Shown in pieces: positions 7,394 to 14,109 of a stretch of DNA of 14,109 nucleotides. The stretch is taken from NCBI GenBank assembly GCA_012515825.1, contig JAAYXQ010000093.1, forward strand, positions 1 to 14,109. Direction: 5' to 3'. A model generated the notes under the pieces. The model had not been told where the DNA came from, ran no database searches, and saw only the letters and a program-made list of their open reading frames with translations. The stretch is from Fibrobacter sp. (GTDB lineage: Bacteria > Fibrobacterota > Fibrobacteria > Fibrobacterales > Fibrobacteraceae). Both the position numbers and the translations under genes were made by a program. Within the stretch, counting starts at the first letter, position 1, and every line of letters begins with the position of its first letter.

Positions 7394-7926
7394 TGTTTCC
7401 TTTAGAAACTGTAGATATCTTTTTTTATATCGTTTCTACTATAATTATTGTAACAGCCATTTTGACTGTCACTGCAAAAAACGTTCTTCAAAGTGCCATC
7501 TTTCTTATTTTCTCATTTATTGGAACGGCTGTTTTTTATTTAATGCTTCATGCTGAATTTAATGCCATTGCTCAGGTGATGATTTATGCAGGTGGTGTTG
7601 TTATTTTTGTTGTTTTTACGATATTACTCACAAGTCGTCTTGGAGAAACTTCTCTCCCCATTAAAATTCCTCGATCATTTATTGCTGCTGTTATATCGCT
7701 TAGTTTAGTCTTTGTCATGTGGCGTTTTTTATTGCCAGATGCATCTTTAATTAGAACATTGCCAGGAGCAAATTCTGATTTTGCTTCTTTAGAATCGATC
7801 GCTATACGACTCTTAGGTATTGATGCGAATGGTTTTGTAATTGCTTTTGAATTAATTAGTGTTCTCTTATTAGTGACTTTAATTTGCTCTATTACTATAG
7901 CTCGTAAATCAAAGGAAAACAAATGA
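7393..7926 (+). CDS. nuoJ: NADH-quinone oxidoreductase subunit J
   Basis: Membrane subunit (ND6 family) next to NuoA and NuoK. The 177 residues give about five hydrophobic segments. The third carries the conserved region AEFNAIAQVMIYAGGVVIF (54-72), with E55 and Y65 at the family positions. This helix is the one that changes conformation (pi-bulge) in known complex I structures. YAGG replaces the E. coli YVGA, and YxGG is a form I associate with Bacteroidota and Chlorobi homologues. Segment 83-135 is a less conserved loop and helix, with a further membrane helix at about 146-168. The start shares a base with the nuoI stop, and the stop overlaps the nuoK start as ATGA. Confidence 0.95.
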   Translation: MFPLETVDIFFYIVSTIIIVTAILTVTAKNVLQSAIFLIFSFIGTAVFYLMLHAEFNAIAQVMIYAGGVVIFVVFTILLTSRLGETSLPIKIPRSFIAAVISLSLVFVMWRFLLPDASLIRTLPGANSDFASLESIAIRLLGIDANGFVIAFELISVLLLVTLICSITIARKSKENK

Positions 7927-8228
7927 CTTTATTAAATTGCCTATTATTGTCTTTTATCCTTTTTGGAATTGGTGTATGGGGTTTACTTCGTCGTCGTCAT
8001 CTTGTGGCGATGTTGATTTCCATAGAATTGATGTTAAATGCAGCGAATATGAATTTTATTACTTTCGCTTATTTCTCTTCTGGGGACTCTACTGCAGGAG
8101 CCGTTTTCAATCTTTTTGTAGTTGCAGTCACCGCTTGTGAAATGGCTATAGCTCTTGCCATTGTAGTATCAATGTATCGTAAACGCCATAGTCTTGACGT
8201 AAACGAATTGAGGAGTTTACATGAATAA
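7923..8228 (+). CDS. nuoK: NADH-quinone oxidoreductase subunit K
   Basis: Three-helix membrane subunit (ND4L family, related to MrpC) that helps move protons between the quinone module and the antiporter-like subunits. The 101 residues are the usual length. Both essential membrane glutamates are present: E35 in SIELMLNAANMNF and E73 in ACEMAIALAIVV, matching E36 and E72 of E. coli. The start ATG overlaps the nuoJ stop as ATGA. The 3' end overlaps nuoL by eight bases, and the ribosome binding site of nuoL (GAGGAG) lies within the last codons of nuoK. Confidence 0.97.
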   Translation: MTLLNCLLLSFILFGIGVWGLLRRRHLVAMLISIELMLNAANMNFITFAYFSSGDSTAGAVFNLFVVAVTACEMAIALAIVVSMYRKRHSLDVNELRSLHE

Positions 8229-10182
8229 TTTAACCACCCTAAGTTATTTTATTTTTTTACTTCCCTTATTCAGTTTCTTGATTAATGGGTTGTTTCTAAA
8301 ATCATCCTACAGAAAAACAGCTGGTTTTATTTCTGTTATTTTGAATGGTTTTGCAGCATTCATTGCCATATACCTGAGCTATGTTTATTTTGCTAGTGGC
8401 ATTGCCCCAGGTCGAATGATTTTATGGGAAAATAACTTTTTAGTTTTTTCTTCTTCTTTGAAAGCAAGCATCGGGTTACTTCTTGACCCTCTCTCCGCCA
8501 TGATGCTAGTCGTCATTACCTTTATTTCTTTTGTTGTAAATATCTACAGTATTGGTTATATGAAAGAGGATCGTTCCACGACACGATTCTTTTCTTTTTT
8601 ATCCTTATTTACATTTTCAATGCTCGGTTTAGTGGTCGCTCCGAATTTATTCCAGATGTTCTTCTTTTGGGAATTAGTAGGGATCTCAAGCTATCTTTTG
8701 ATTGGATTTTGGTACGAAAAACCAGGTGCCGTTTCTGCATCAAAACAAGCCTTTATTTTAACTCGCTTTGCAGATAGCTTTTTCTTATTAGGTATTGTTT
8801 TAGCAAGTTACATTATCGGTTCCTTTGACTTTTTTGCATTAAATACCTTATCTCTTGCTGATTTCTTAGATGAAATCAATCTAGGAATTATTAGTATTTC
8901 TAAAGCACAAGCTTTATTTGTTTCTTCTATTTTGATTTTTATTGGTGGTTGGGGCAAAAGTGCCATGTTTCCAATGCATATTTGGCTTCCTAATGCGATG
9001 GAAGGCCCTACCCCAGTTTCATCGATCATCCATAGTGCCACCATGGTCGTCGCTGGAGTGTATTTAGTCGCTCGTTTATTCCCCTTCTTCTCTTTATTCT
9101 CAGACACGCTATCTTTAATCATGACTGTCGGTATTTTTACCGCTCTATTTGCAGCAGTCATCGCCTGTACACAAAAGGATATTAAACGTATTCTCGCATT
9201 TTCCACGCTTAGCCAGCTTGGTTACATGATGTTTGCTCTAGGTTCCACAAGTGTTCTGATCAATGGAGAAATGGCGATCAATACTCTCGGCTATAGCGCT
9301 TCAATTTTTCATATTTTCACTCACGCCTTCTTTAAATGCATGTTGTTCTTAATTGCAGGTTCTTTAATCCATGCAGTTCATCATAATGACCTAGATTCAA
9401 TGGGCGGATTAGGGAAAAAAATGCCTTGGACTTATGCAGCGGCGTTAATCGGTTGCCTTGCCATTTCTGGAATTCCACCATTTTCTGGCTTTTTCTCAAA
9501 AGATGAAATATTAATAGCCGCGTTACAAGGGAAGCACTTTATCGTTTTTGGTCTCGCTTTATTAACTAGTGGCTTAACTGCATTTTACATGTTCCGCTTC
9601 TTCTTCCTTGCTTTTCACGGAAATGCTCGCTCCGTGCACACCGCTCATGTTAAAGAAAGCTTTTCAATGACTCTTCCGATTGTCATTTTAGCTATTCCGT
9701 CGTTTTTAGGTGGTTATCTATTTAAGAAAGTCTTTTTAAAGTTCTTTACGCCTGGTTATATACCTACTTCTAATGTTTCTGAATCACTTCATTCAGCTAA
9801 TTGGGTTCCTTTTGCAGCAGCGATCATTGCTCTAATAGGGATCTTTCTTGCTTGGGTTTTCTATGCAAGGCCTTATGCCAATGTTAAGAAAGCTTTAGAT
9901 GAAACCAACCGCAAAACATTTTATAAATGGATCTATCATAAGTTTTACTTTGATGAAATTTATTATGCGTTTGTTCGACAATTTATTTTCAAAGGCGTTG
10001 CAGCAACCATTCGTTTCTTTGAAGATTATGTTGTTGGTGGGGCTGTAAAAGGTTCTGTATTTATTATTAAAAAAGCTGGCGAATTAGTGAGGGAAGCTCA
10101 ATCGGGCTTTGCTCCTTTCTATATAGGTACACTGATTGTTGGTCTTTTATTATGGCGTTTTTTAGGAAATCTTCCTGTATAG
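8221..10182 (+). CDS. nuoL: NADH-quinone oxidoreductase subunit L
   Basis: The distal antiporter-like proton pump of complex I (ND5/MrpA family). At 653 residues it is slightly longer than E. coli NuoL and keeps the C-terminal lateral helix and last anchor helix (about 555-650). Key charged residues are present: E151 in FFFWELVGISSYLL (TM5), K246 in GGWGKSAMFPMHIW (TM7), H271, the HAVHH cluster (384-388) and K427 in GFFSKDEI (TM12). One oddity is LPNAMEGPTP (256-265), with N258 where the family normally has Asp (LPDAM). The start has GAGGAG a few bases upstream, inside nuoK. The stop is TAG and nuoM follows after nine bases. Confidence 0.97.
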   Translation: MNNLTTLSYFIFLLPLFSFLINGLFLKSSYRKTAGFISVILNGFAAFIAIYLSYVYFASGIAPGRMILWENNFLVFSSSLKASIGLLLDPLSAMMLVVITFISFVVNIYSIGYMKEDRSTTRFFSFLSLFTFSMLGLVVAPNLFQMFFFWELVGISSYLLIGFWYEKPGAVSASKQAFILTRFADSFFLLGIVLASYIIGSFDFFALNTLSLADFLDEINLGIISISKAQALFVSSILIFIGGWGKSAMFPMHIWLPNAMEGPTPVSSIIHSATMVVAGVYLVARLFPFFSLFSDTLSLIMTVGIFTALFAAVIACTQKDIKRILAFSTLSQLGYMMFALGSTSVLINGEMAINTLGYSASIFHIFTHAFFKCMLFLIAGSLIHAVHHNDLDSMGGLGKKMPWTYAAALIGCLAISGIPPFSGFFSKDEILIAALQGKHFIVFGLALLTSGLTAFYMFRFFFLAFHGNARSVHTAHVKESFSMTLPIVILAIPSFLGGYLFKKVFLKFFTPGYIPTSNVSESLHSANWVPFAAAIIALIGIFLAWVFYARPYANVKKALDETNRKTFYKWIYHKFYFDEIYYAFVRQFIFKGVAATIRFFEDYVVGGAVKGSVFIIKKAGELVREAQSGFAPFYIGTLIVGLLLWRFLGNLPV

Positions 10183-10191
10183 GGTAAAAAT

Positions 10192-11703
10192 ATGATTGAT
10201 ACGTTATTATTTAATTCTATTTGGATTCTCCCTTTATTGACTACATTAATTTGTATTCCAATTGGAGTTCATCATAGCGAAGCGATTAAACGAATTCATT
10301 TAGGTTCCGCTTTTGTTGTTCTAGGAATTGCTCTTTATCTTACGATAAAAACATTCTTATTAGCAAATACGGCCATCAATTCAACTGGCAGTACTTTTTC
10401 CTTAAACTTTGTCACTCAGTTTTCATGGTGGAAAACCATAGGAGCTGAATATTTTGTGGGTGCCGACGCCCTTACTCTTTTAATGGTTCTTTTAACTGCG
10501 ATTGTTGTATTCACTGGAATGCTTGTCAGTTGGTCTATTCAAGGAAACACCAAAATCTTTTTTGCTCTAATTCAAATTTTAGGGACAAGCATTTATGGCG
10601 TATTCATGAGCTTTGACTTGTTTTTATTTTTCATTTTTTATGAAATGGAAGCCTTATGCATGTACTTAATGATTGGTGGTTTTGGTTCTGGAAATAAAGA
10701 TTATGGTGCTAAAAAACTAACTCTCACTTTAGCTCTAGGTTCTTCCATGGTTCTTGCAGCCCTTTTTGGGATTTATGTAGAATCAGGAATCGATAGTTGG
10801 AACTTGTTAAAGCTTGGTGATGTTGTTTTGCCGATGTCTCTTCAAATGTGGGCTTTCCCTCTTCTATTTATGGGATTTGCTGTTTCTGGATCTTTATTCC
10901 CTTTTCATTTTTGGTCGCCAGATGGCCACTCGGCAGCCCCAACCGCCGTTTCAATGCTTGCCGCAGGCGTCATGATGAAAATGGGGCCTTACGCTTGTTT
11001 ACGCGTCGCCATATTCTTAATGCCTGAAGCCGCTCGCATTTATCTCCCCTACATTGTATACTTGTTAATTTTTAACGTACTCTTATCTGGTTTTATTGCA
11101 ATACGCCATAAAGATTTGAAGTACATTACGGCCTATAGCTCTATTTCACATTTAGGCCTAATCTTTTTAGGCCTTGCAGCGATGACTCCACTTGCCTTTA
11201 GAGGTGCTGTACTTCAAATGCTTAGTCATGGTTTCTTAACCGCTCTTTTCTTTGCAACTATCGGAATGATTTATTCAAGAACCCACACTCGAGATATCAC
11301 CTTAATGGGTGGTTTAATGAAAAAAGTTCCTTTTATTGGAGTTGGATTTGTAATTGCTGGTTTTGCATGCCTTGGATTACCAGGTCTTTCTGGTTTTATT
11401 GCAGAAGCCACTATATTTATAGGTAGCTTTCAAAATGAATCCTCTATGATGAGAATCGTTACCATTTTAGCGGTTTTATCCATTACAGTGACTGCAATTT
11501 ACGTTTTACAAACAGCAAATAGAATGCTTCATGGAAAAATAACACAACCCGCATTTGAAACTCTTCAAGATGCAAATTTCAAAGAAAAAGCAACCATCAT
11601 TATTTTAGCTCTTTCTTTGTTTGTCTTTGGCTTGTTCCCAAATGGAATCTCTGAATGGATTGATACAAGCATTTTACCTATTTACACTCATTTGATCAGG
11701 TAA
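10192..11703 (+). CDS. nuoM: NADH-quinone oxidoreductase subunit M, TM7 lysine replaced by serine
   Basis: Middle antiporter-like pump subunit (ND4 family) of 503 residues, normal length. Recognisable family residues are E151 in IFYEMEALCMY (TM5, E. coli E144), K263 in GVMMKMGPYACLR (TM8, K265) and E405 in GFIAEATIF (TM12, E407). The TM7 block reads AVSGSLFPFHFWSPDGH (230-246) where E. coli has AVKMPVVPLHGWLPDAH. S232 therefore stands at the place of the essential K234, and LPDAH has become SPDGH. No gap is needed from here to K263 and E405, so the alignment is firm. E153, a second acidic residue next to E151, is also unusual. A ribosome binding site AGGG lies seven bases before the ATG. The next gene starts five bases after the stop. 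Confidence 0.95.
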   Translation: MIDTLLFNSIWILPLLTTLICIPIGVHHSEAIKRIHLGSAFVVLGIALYLTIKTFLLANTAINSTGSTFSLNFVTQFSWWKTIGAEYFVGADALTLLMVLLTAIVVFTGMLVSWSIQGNTKIFFALIQILGTSIYGVFMSFDLFLFFIFYEMEALCMYLMIGGFGSGNKDYGAKKLTLTLALGSSMVLAALFGIYVESGIDSWNLLKLGDVVLPMSLQMWAFPLLFMGFAVSGSLFPFHFWSPDGHSAAPTAVSMLAAGVMMKMGPYACLRVAIFLMPEAARIYLPYIVYLLIFNVLLSGFIAIRHKDLKYITAYSSISHLGLIFLGLAAMTPLAFRGAVLQMLSHGFLTALFFATIGMIYSRTHTRDITLMGGLMKKVPFIGVGFVIAGFACLGLPGLSGFIAEATIFIGSFQNESSMMRIVTILAVLSITVTAIYVLQTANRMLHGKITQPAFETLQDANFKEKATIIILALSLFVFGLFPNGISEWIDTSILPIYTHLIR

Positions 11704-11708
11704 CCATT

Positions 11709-13133
11709 ATGATTCATTTTTTAATTCCAGATCTACTTTTATTAATACTGCCTTTTTTAATCGTCGTTTCCCGTATTTTCTCTTCTAAACGATCTCTTAT
11801 TCCTTGGTATGTGGCTTTTTTAGGCTTAATTACCATTTTTGTTCTCTTAAATTGCATTACTGTCGGAGAAACGCAATTATTTCTTTCTAATTGGAAAGTA
11901 GACCGTTTCGGTATTTTAATGCGTGAATTTTTAGTTCTCGCCGCACTAATGGGGATCTCATTTTCCAAAGACTACTTTAATCATACTTCTGATTTTACTC
12001 CAAGAATGCATCAACTTTCAGAATTCATGGGGACTGTTATTATGGCCACCTTTGGTGGCGTCGTGGTCATCTCAGCTTCTGATTTGTTAACCTTCTTTAT
12101 AGGATTAGAGCTAGCCACAATTCCGATGTATGCTTTAACCGCTTGGAATAAAAAAGATTCTGAGGGATCAGAAGCCGCAACCAAATACATTTTAATGGGT
12201 TCTGTAGCCACCGCATTTGAGCTTTTTGGATTCAGTTACCTCTATGGTTTTTCTGGTTCTATGCATTTCACTGATATAGCTGCAAGTGTTTTAATAAATC
12301 CAAGTTCTCCTTTACTTTGGATTTCCGTACTATTCTTACTTTCTGGTATTGGATTTAAGCTCACTTTATTTCCTTTCCATACTTGGGCTCCAGATGTCTA
12401 CGAAGGAGCACCTACTCCTGTTACCGCCATTCTTTCCGTTACATCTAAAGCAGTTGCCATTTCTTTTGTTACGGTTTTAGTATTTGGTCCTCTAAACGGC
12501 GTTAAAGAACAAATGGCTCCTTTTTTAGCTTTATTAGCAGGAACCACCTTATTTGTAGGGAATTTAGGAGCCTTAAAACAGTATAAATTAAGACGTTTTA
12601 TGGCTTATAGTTCTATTTCTCAAGCAGGTTATTTGTTAATTGCCTTACTTGGGCCTTACGAATTCGCTCTCTCCTCTATCGTCTATTATTTGTTTATTTA
12701 CGCTTTTTCGAACTTCCTTACTTTCTTTATCTTTGGTGTTATTGAACGAAACCGGCCTGAAACGTTTGATTCCTTAAGAGGCTTATCTAAAGAAAGTCCT
12801 ATTCTTGCAGTTGCACTAGTCATAGCCCTATTTAGTTTAGCAGGCATTCCCCCTCTTGCTGGCTTCTTAGGTAAGTTTCAGCTCTTTTATAGTGCTGCAC
12901 AAAACCATCATTATGTCTTAATTACTTTTGCCATATTAAATAACGTTTTAGCTCTATACTATTATATCCAATTGATTAAGAGTGCTTGGGTAGAACCTGC
13001 TGACCCAACAGCATATCGGTTAATTGTGAATTTAAGACAAAAAGTATGGATTATTATTCTTTCGGTAGCAATACTTTTAGGAGCTATACTACCATTTTTG
13101 AATGATAATATCTTCAAAATCATTAATTATTAA
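11709..13133 (+). CDS. nuoN: NADH-quinone oxidoreductase subunit N
   Basis: Antiporter-like pump subunit (ND2 family) closest to the NuoA/J/K/H part of the membrane arm, and the last gene of the operon. At 474 residues the length is typical. The expected charged residues are all visible: E134 in FIGLELATIPMY (TM5, E. coli E133), K217 in GIGFKLTLFPFHTWAPDVYE (TM7, K217), K247 in VTSKAVAISF (TM8, K247) and K389 in GFLGKFQLFY (TM12, K395). The motif YEGAPTPVTA (231-240) is diagnostic for NuoN. An AGG overlaps the end of nuoM eight bases before the ATG. I see no good terminator right after the stop, so transcription may continue into the next gene. Confidence 0.97.
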   Translation: MIHFLIPDLLLLILPFLIVVSRIFSSKRSLIPWYVAFLGLITIFVLLNCITVGETQLFLSNWKVDRFGILMREFLVLAALMGISFSKDYFNHTSDFTPRMHQLSEFMGTVIMATFGGVVVISASDLLTFFIGLELATIPMYALTAWNKKDSEGSEAATKYILMGSVATAFELFGFSYLYGFSGSMHFTDIAASVLINPSSPLLWISVLFLLSGIGFKLTLFPFHTWAPDVYEGAPTPVTAILSVTSKAVAISFVTVLVFGPLNGVKEQMAPFLALLAGTTLFVGNLGALKQYKLRRFMAYSSISQAGYLLIALLGPYEFALSSIVYYLFIYAFSNFLTFFIFGVIERNRPETFDSLRGLSKESPILAVALVIALFSLAGIPPLAGFLGKFQLFYSAAQNHHYVLITFAILNNVLALYYYIQLIKSAWVEPADPTAYRLIVNLRQKVWIIILSVAILLGAILPFLNDNIFKIINY

Positions 13134-13238
13134 AATCCGTATGTTTTTTTTATTCCATTTTAACCTCTAACCTTGATCTGAAGTTCAATTTTTTTCTTTC
13201 TGTTTTATATATTTTGCTTATCAATTAAAAGGAAACTT
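13134..13238 (+). other. Spacer between nuoN and the DsbA-like gene, possible weak promoter
   Basis: This is the largest gap after the rel leader. It is T-rich. TTCAAT (13184-13189) and TATATT (13208-13213), 18 bases apart, could be a weak promoter, but the -35 match is poor. A clear ribosome binding site AAAAGGA (13227-13233) lies five bases before the next ATG. The gene downstream may have its own promoter, be read through from nuo, or both. Confidence 0.3.
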
Positions 13239-13979
13239 ATGAAATCTCTCTCCATACTCGCCTCAGCGGCTCTTGTTTTTTCTCTTTCTGCCTGCAGTGA
13301 AGTTTCAGCTCAGAGCGGATCCACCAAACAACTCAGTCATCAAGTAGATAGTCTATCTAAAGAATTAGCTACACTCAAAGCTGATTTTGATGTTTTAAAA
13401 TATGGTTTAGAAAAAAGAGGCATTTCAATTGATGAAATTCGCATTGAAATGGAACAAGCTAATAAAATTTGGGATATTCCAGATGCCGAAAGCCCTGTTT
13501 TTGGAAACACAAAGAATCCAAAACTCACTATTGTTGAATTCACTGAGTTTCAATGCCCTTATTGCAGTAATGTAGCTCCTGTGATCGAAGGTTTAATGAA
13601 AAAATACCCAAATGACATCAAATTTGTGTACAAACACTTCCCTTTAAGTTTCCATGCCAATGCCCCAGCAGCAGCTGCAGCAAGTATAGCTGCTCAAAAT
13701 CAGGGTAAATTCTGGGAATTCCGCTATGCTTTAGCTCCACATTTTAGAGAACTCACTCAAGAAACTTTTGAAAAAGTTGCCAAAGAAGTTGGATTAAATA
13801 TGGAAAAATTCAAAAAAGACATGGTTCTCGACTCCGCTAAGCAAAAAAGAATTAATGAAGAATTCCAGTTAGGTGTTAAAATTGGGGTTCAAGGCACGCC
13901 AAACTTCTATATCAACGGAAAACGTCAAGATCGTTTCAGTGTAGAACTAGTAGAAAAGATGTTAAAAGAAAAGAAATAA
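13239..13979 (+). CDS. DsbA-like thioredoxin-fold lipoprotein
   Basis: Predicted envelope thiol oxidoreductase or isomerase, tethered by lipid. The 246-residue product has a lipoprotein signal peptide with lipobox LSAC (16-19), so C19 should be acylated. A short helix with coiled-coil-like leucine spacing follows (about 31-60). The DsbA-family domain starts near 86 with GNTKNPKLTIVEFTEFQCPY (89-108). The active site is CPYC (C106-C109), and the cis-proline loop is GVQGTPNFYIN (216-226) with T220-P221. A helical insertion lies between them. S20 follows the lipid cysteine, so there is no aspartate inner-membrane retention signal of the E. coli type; outer-membrane anchoring is possible but lineage-dependent. 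The coil could drive oligomerisation, as in ScsC and DsbC-type isomerases; this is inference. The gene ends with two in-frame stops (TAATAA) and then a terminator. Confidence 0.92.
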   Translation: MKSLSILASAALVFSLSACSEVSAQSGSTKQLSHQVDSLSKELATLKADFDVLKYGLEKRGISIDEIRIEMEQANKIWDIPDAESPVFGNTKNPKLTIVEFTEFQCPYCSNVAPVIEGLMKKYPNDIKFVYKHFPLSFHANAPAAAAASIAAQNQGKFWEFRYALAPHFRELTQETFEKVAKEVGLNMEKFKKDMVLDSAKQKRINEEFQLGVKIGVQGTPNFYINGKRQDRFSVELVEKMLKEKK

Positions 13980-13983
13980 TAAG

Positions 13984-14038
13984 AAAAAAAGCATTTTTAA
14001 TACGTTTTTCTTCATGAAAACAGATTAAATGCTTTTTT
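13984..14038. terminator. Long hairpin terminator after the DsbA-like gene, possibly bidirectional
   Basis: AAAAAAGCATTT (13985-13996) and AAATGCTTTTTT (14027-14038) are perfect 12-base inverted repeats. The intervening 30 bases can form a smaller inner hairpin (GTTTTTC with GAAAAC). A tract flanks on one side and T tract on the other, so the structure could end transcription from either strand. It begins a few bases after the double stop of the preceding gene. The wide loop makes it less typical than a compact terminator, and no folding energy was calculated. Confidence 0.7.
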
Positions 14039-14073
14039 GTATACAAAACTTTTATTACTTGATTTTAAAACAG

Positions 14074-14097
14074 AGGTCATTAATATTATTTTGACCT
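14074..14097. repeat. Short palindrome AGGTCA-N12-TGACCT
   Basis: AGGTCA (14074-14079) and TGACCT (14092-14097) are perfect inverted half-sites 12 bases apart, with an AT-only spacer. TTGACC at 14091-14096 could also serve as a -35 box for a gene beyond the right edge. The element might be an operator or a weak hairpin; the sequence does not decide. The remaining bases from 14039 to the end show no gene. Confidence 0.3.
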
Positions 14098-14109
14098 TTA
14101 AGTGTTCAA

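Noticed and set aside
11714..11968. Minus-strand open frames inside nuoN and other nuo genes
   Set aside because: They lie fully inside well-supported conserved genes, have low-complexity basic products and no ribosome binding context; they are by-products of the coding strand.
13130..13163. TTAAAAT / ATTTTAA inverted repeat as a nuoN terminator
   Set aside because: The stem is AT-only and seven bases long with a 20-base loop, and no T tract follows the second arm.
1..14109. CRISPR arrays, insertion sequences, tRNA or rRNA genes
   Set aside because: I saw no regularly spaced repeats, transposase-like genes, terminal inverted repeats or tRNA-like sequence while reading; the window is almost wholly coding for identified genes.

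Overview
The window holds one dense set of plus-strand genes from a bacterium with AT-rich DNA (judged by eye, not computed). Twelve genes run from about 330 to 13130, mostly overlapping or separated by a few bases. A thirteenth gene with its own terminator follows. The lipoprotein signal peptide and periplasmic-type DsbA-like domain suggest a Gram-negative cell. I cannot fix the lineage. Some subunit motifs (for example YAGG in NuoJ) recall the Bacteroidota/Chlorobi/Fibrobacterota side of the tree, but this is a weak inference.

Layout: 1-119 holds the end of an upstream transcription unit, with a convincing intrinsic terminator at 80-119. 120-331 is an AT-rich leader without a clear promoter. 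332-2476 encodes a full-length bifunctional Rel/SpoT (p)ppGpp synthetase/hydrolase. 2473-3057 encodes an unrecognised 194-residue protein whose start overlaps the rel stop. 3066-13133 is a respiratory complex I operon in the order nuoA, nuoBC (fused), nuoD, nuoH, nuoI, nuoJ, nuoK, nuoL, nuoM, nuoN. 13239-13979 encodes a DsbA-like thioredoxin-fold lipoprotein, followed by a long hairpin terminator at 13984-14038. The last 70 bases hold no gene but contain a short palindrome.

How the genes work together: the nuo genes supply the quinone-reducing connecting module (NuoB, C, D, I) and the complete proton-pumping membrane arm (NuoA, H, J, K, L, M, N). The NADH-oxidising module genes nuoE, nuoF and nuoG are not in the cluster, so this is the 11-subunit type of gene set. 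Its electron donor is either encoded elsewhere or is not NADH. The tight join of rel, the unknown gene and nuoA suggests that stringent-response control and respiration are transcribed together.

The points most worth a second look are: NuoM has serine at the position of the conserved TM7 pump lysine, while the other key charged residues are kept; NuoB and NuoC are fused through a long charged linker; nuoEFG are absent; and an unknown gene is coupled between rel and nuoA. I saw no CRISPR array, insertion sequence, tRNA or rRNA.
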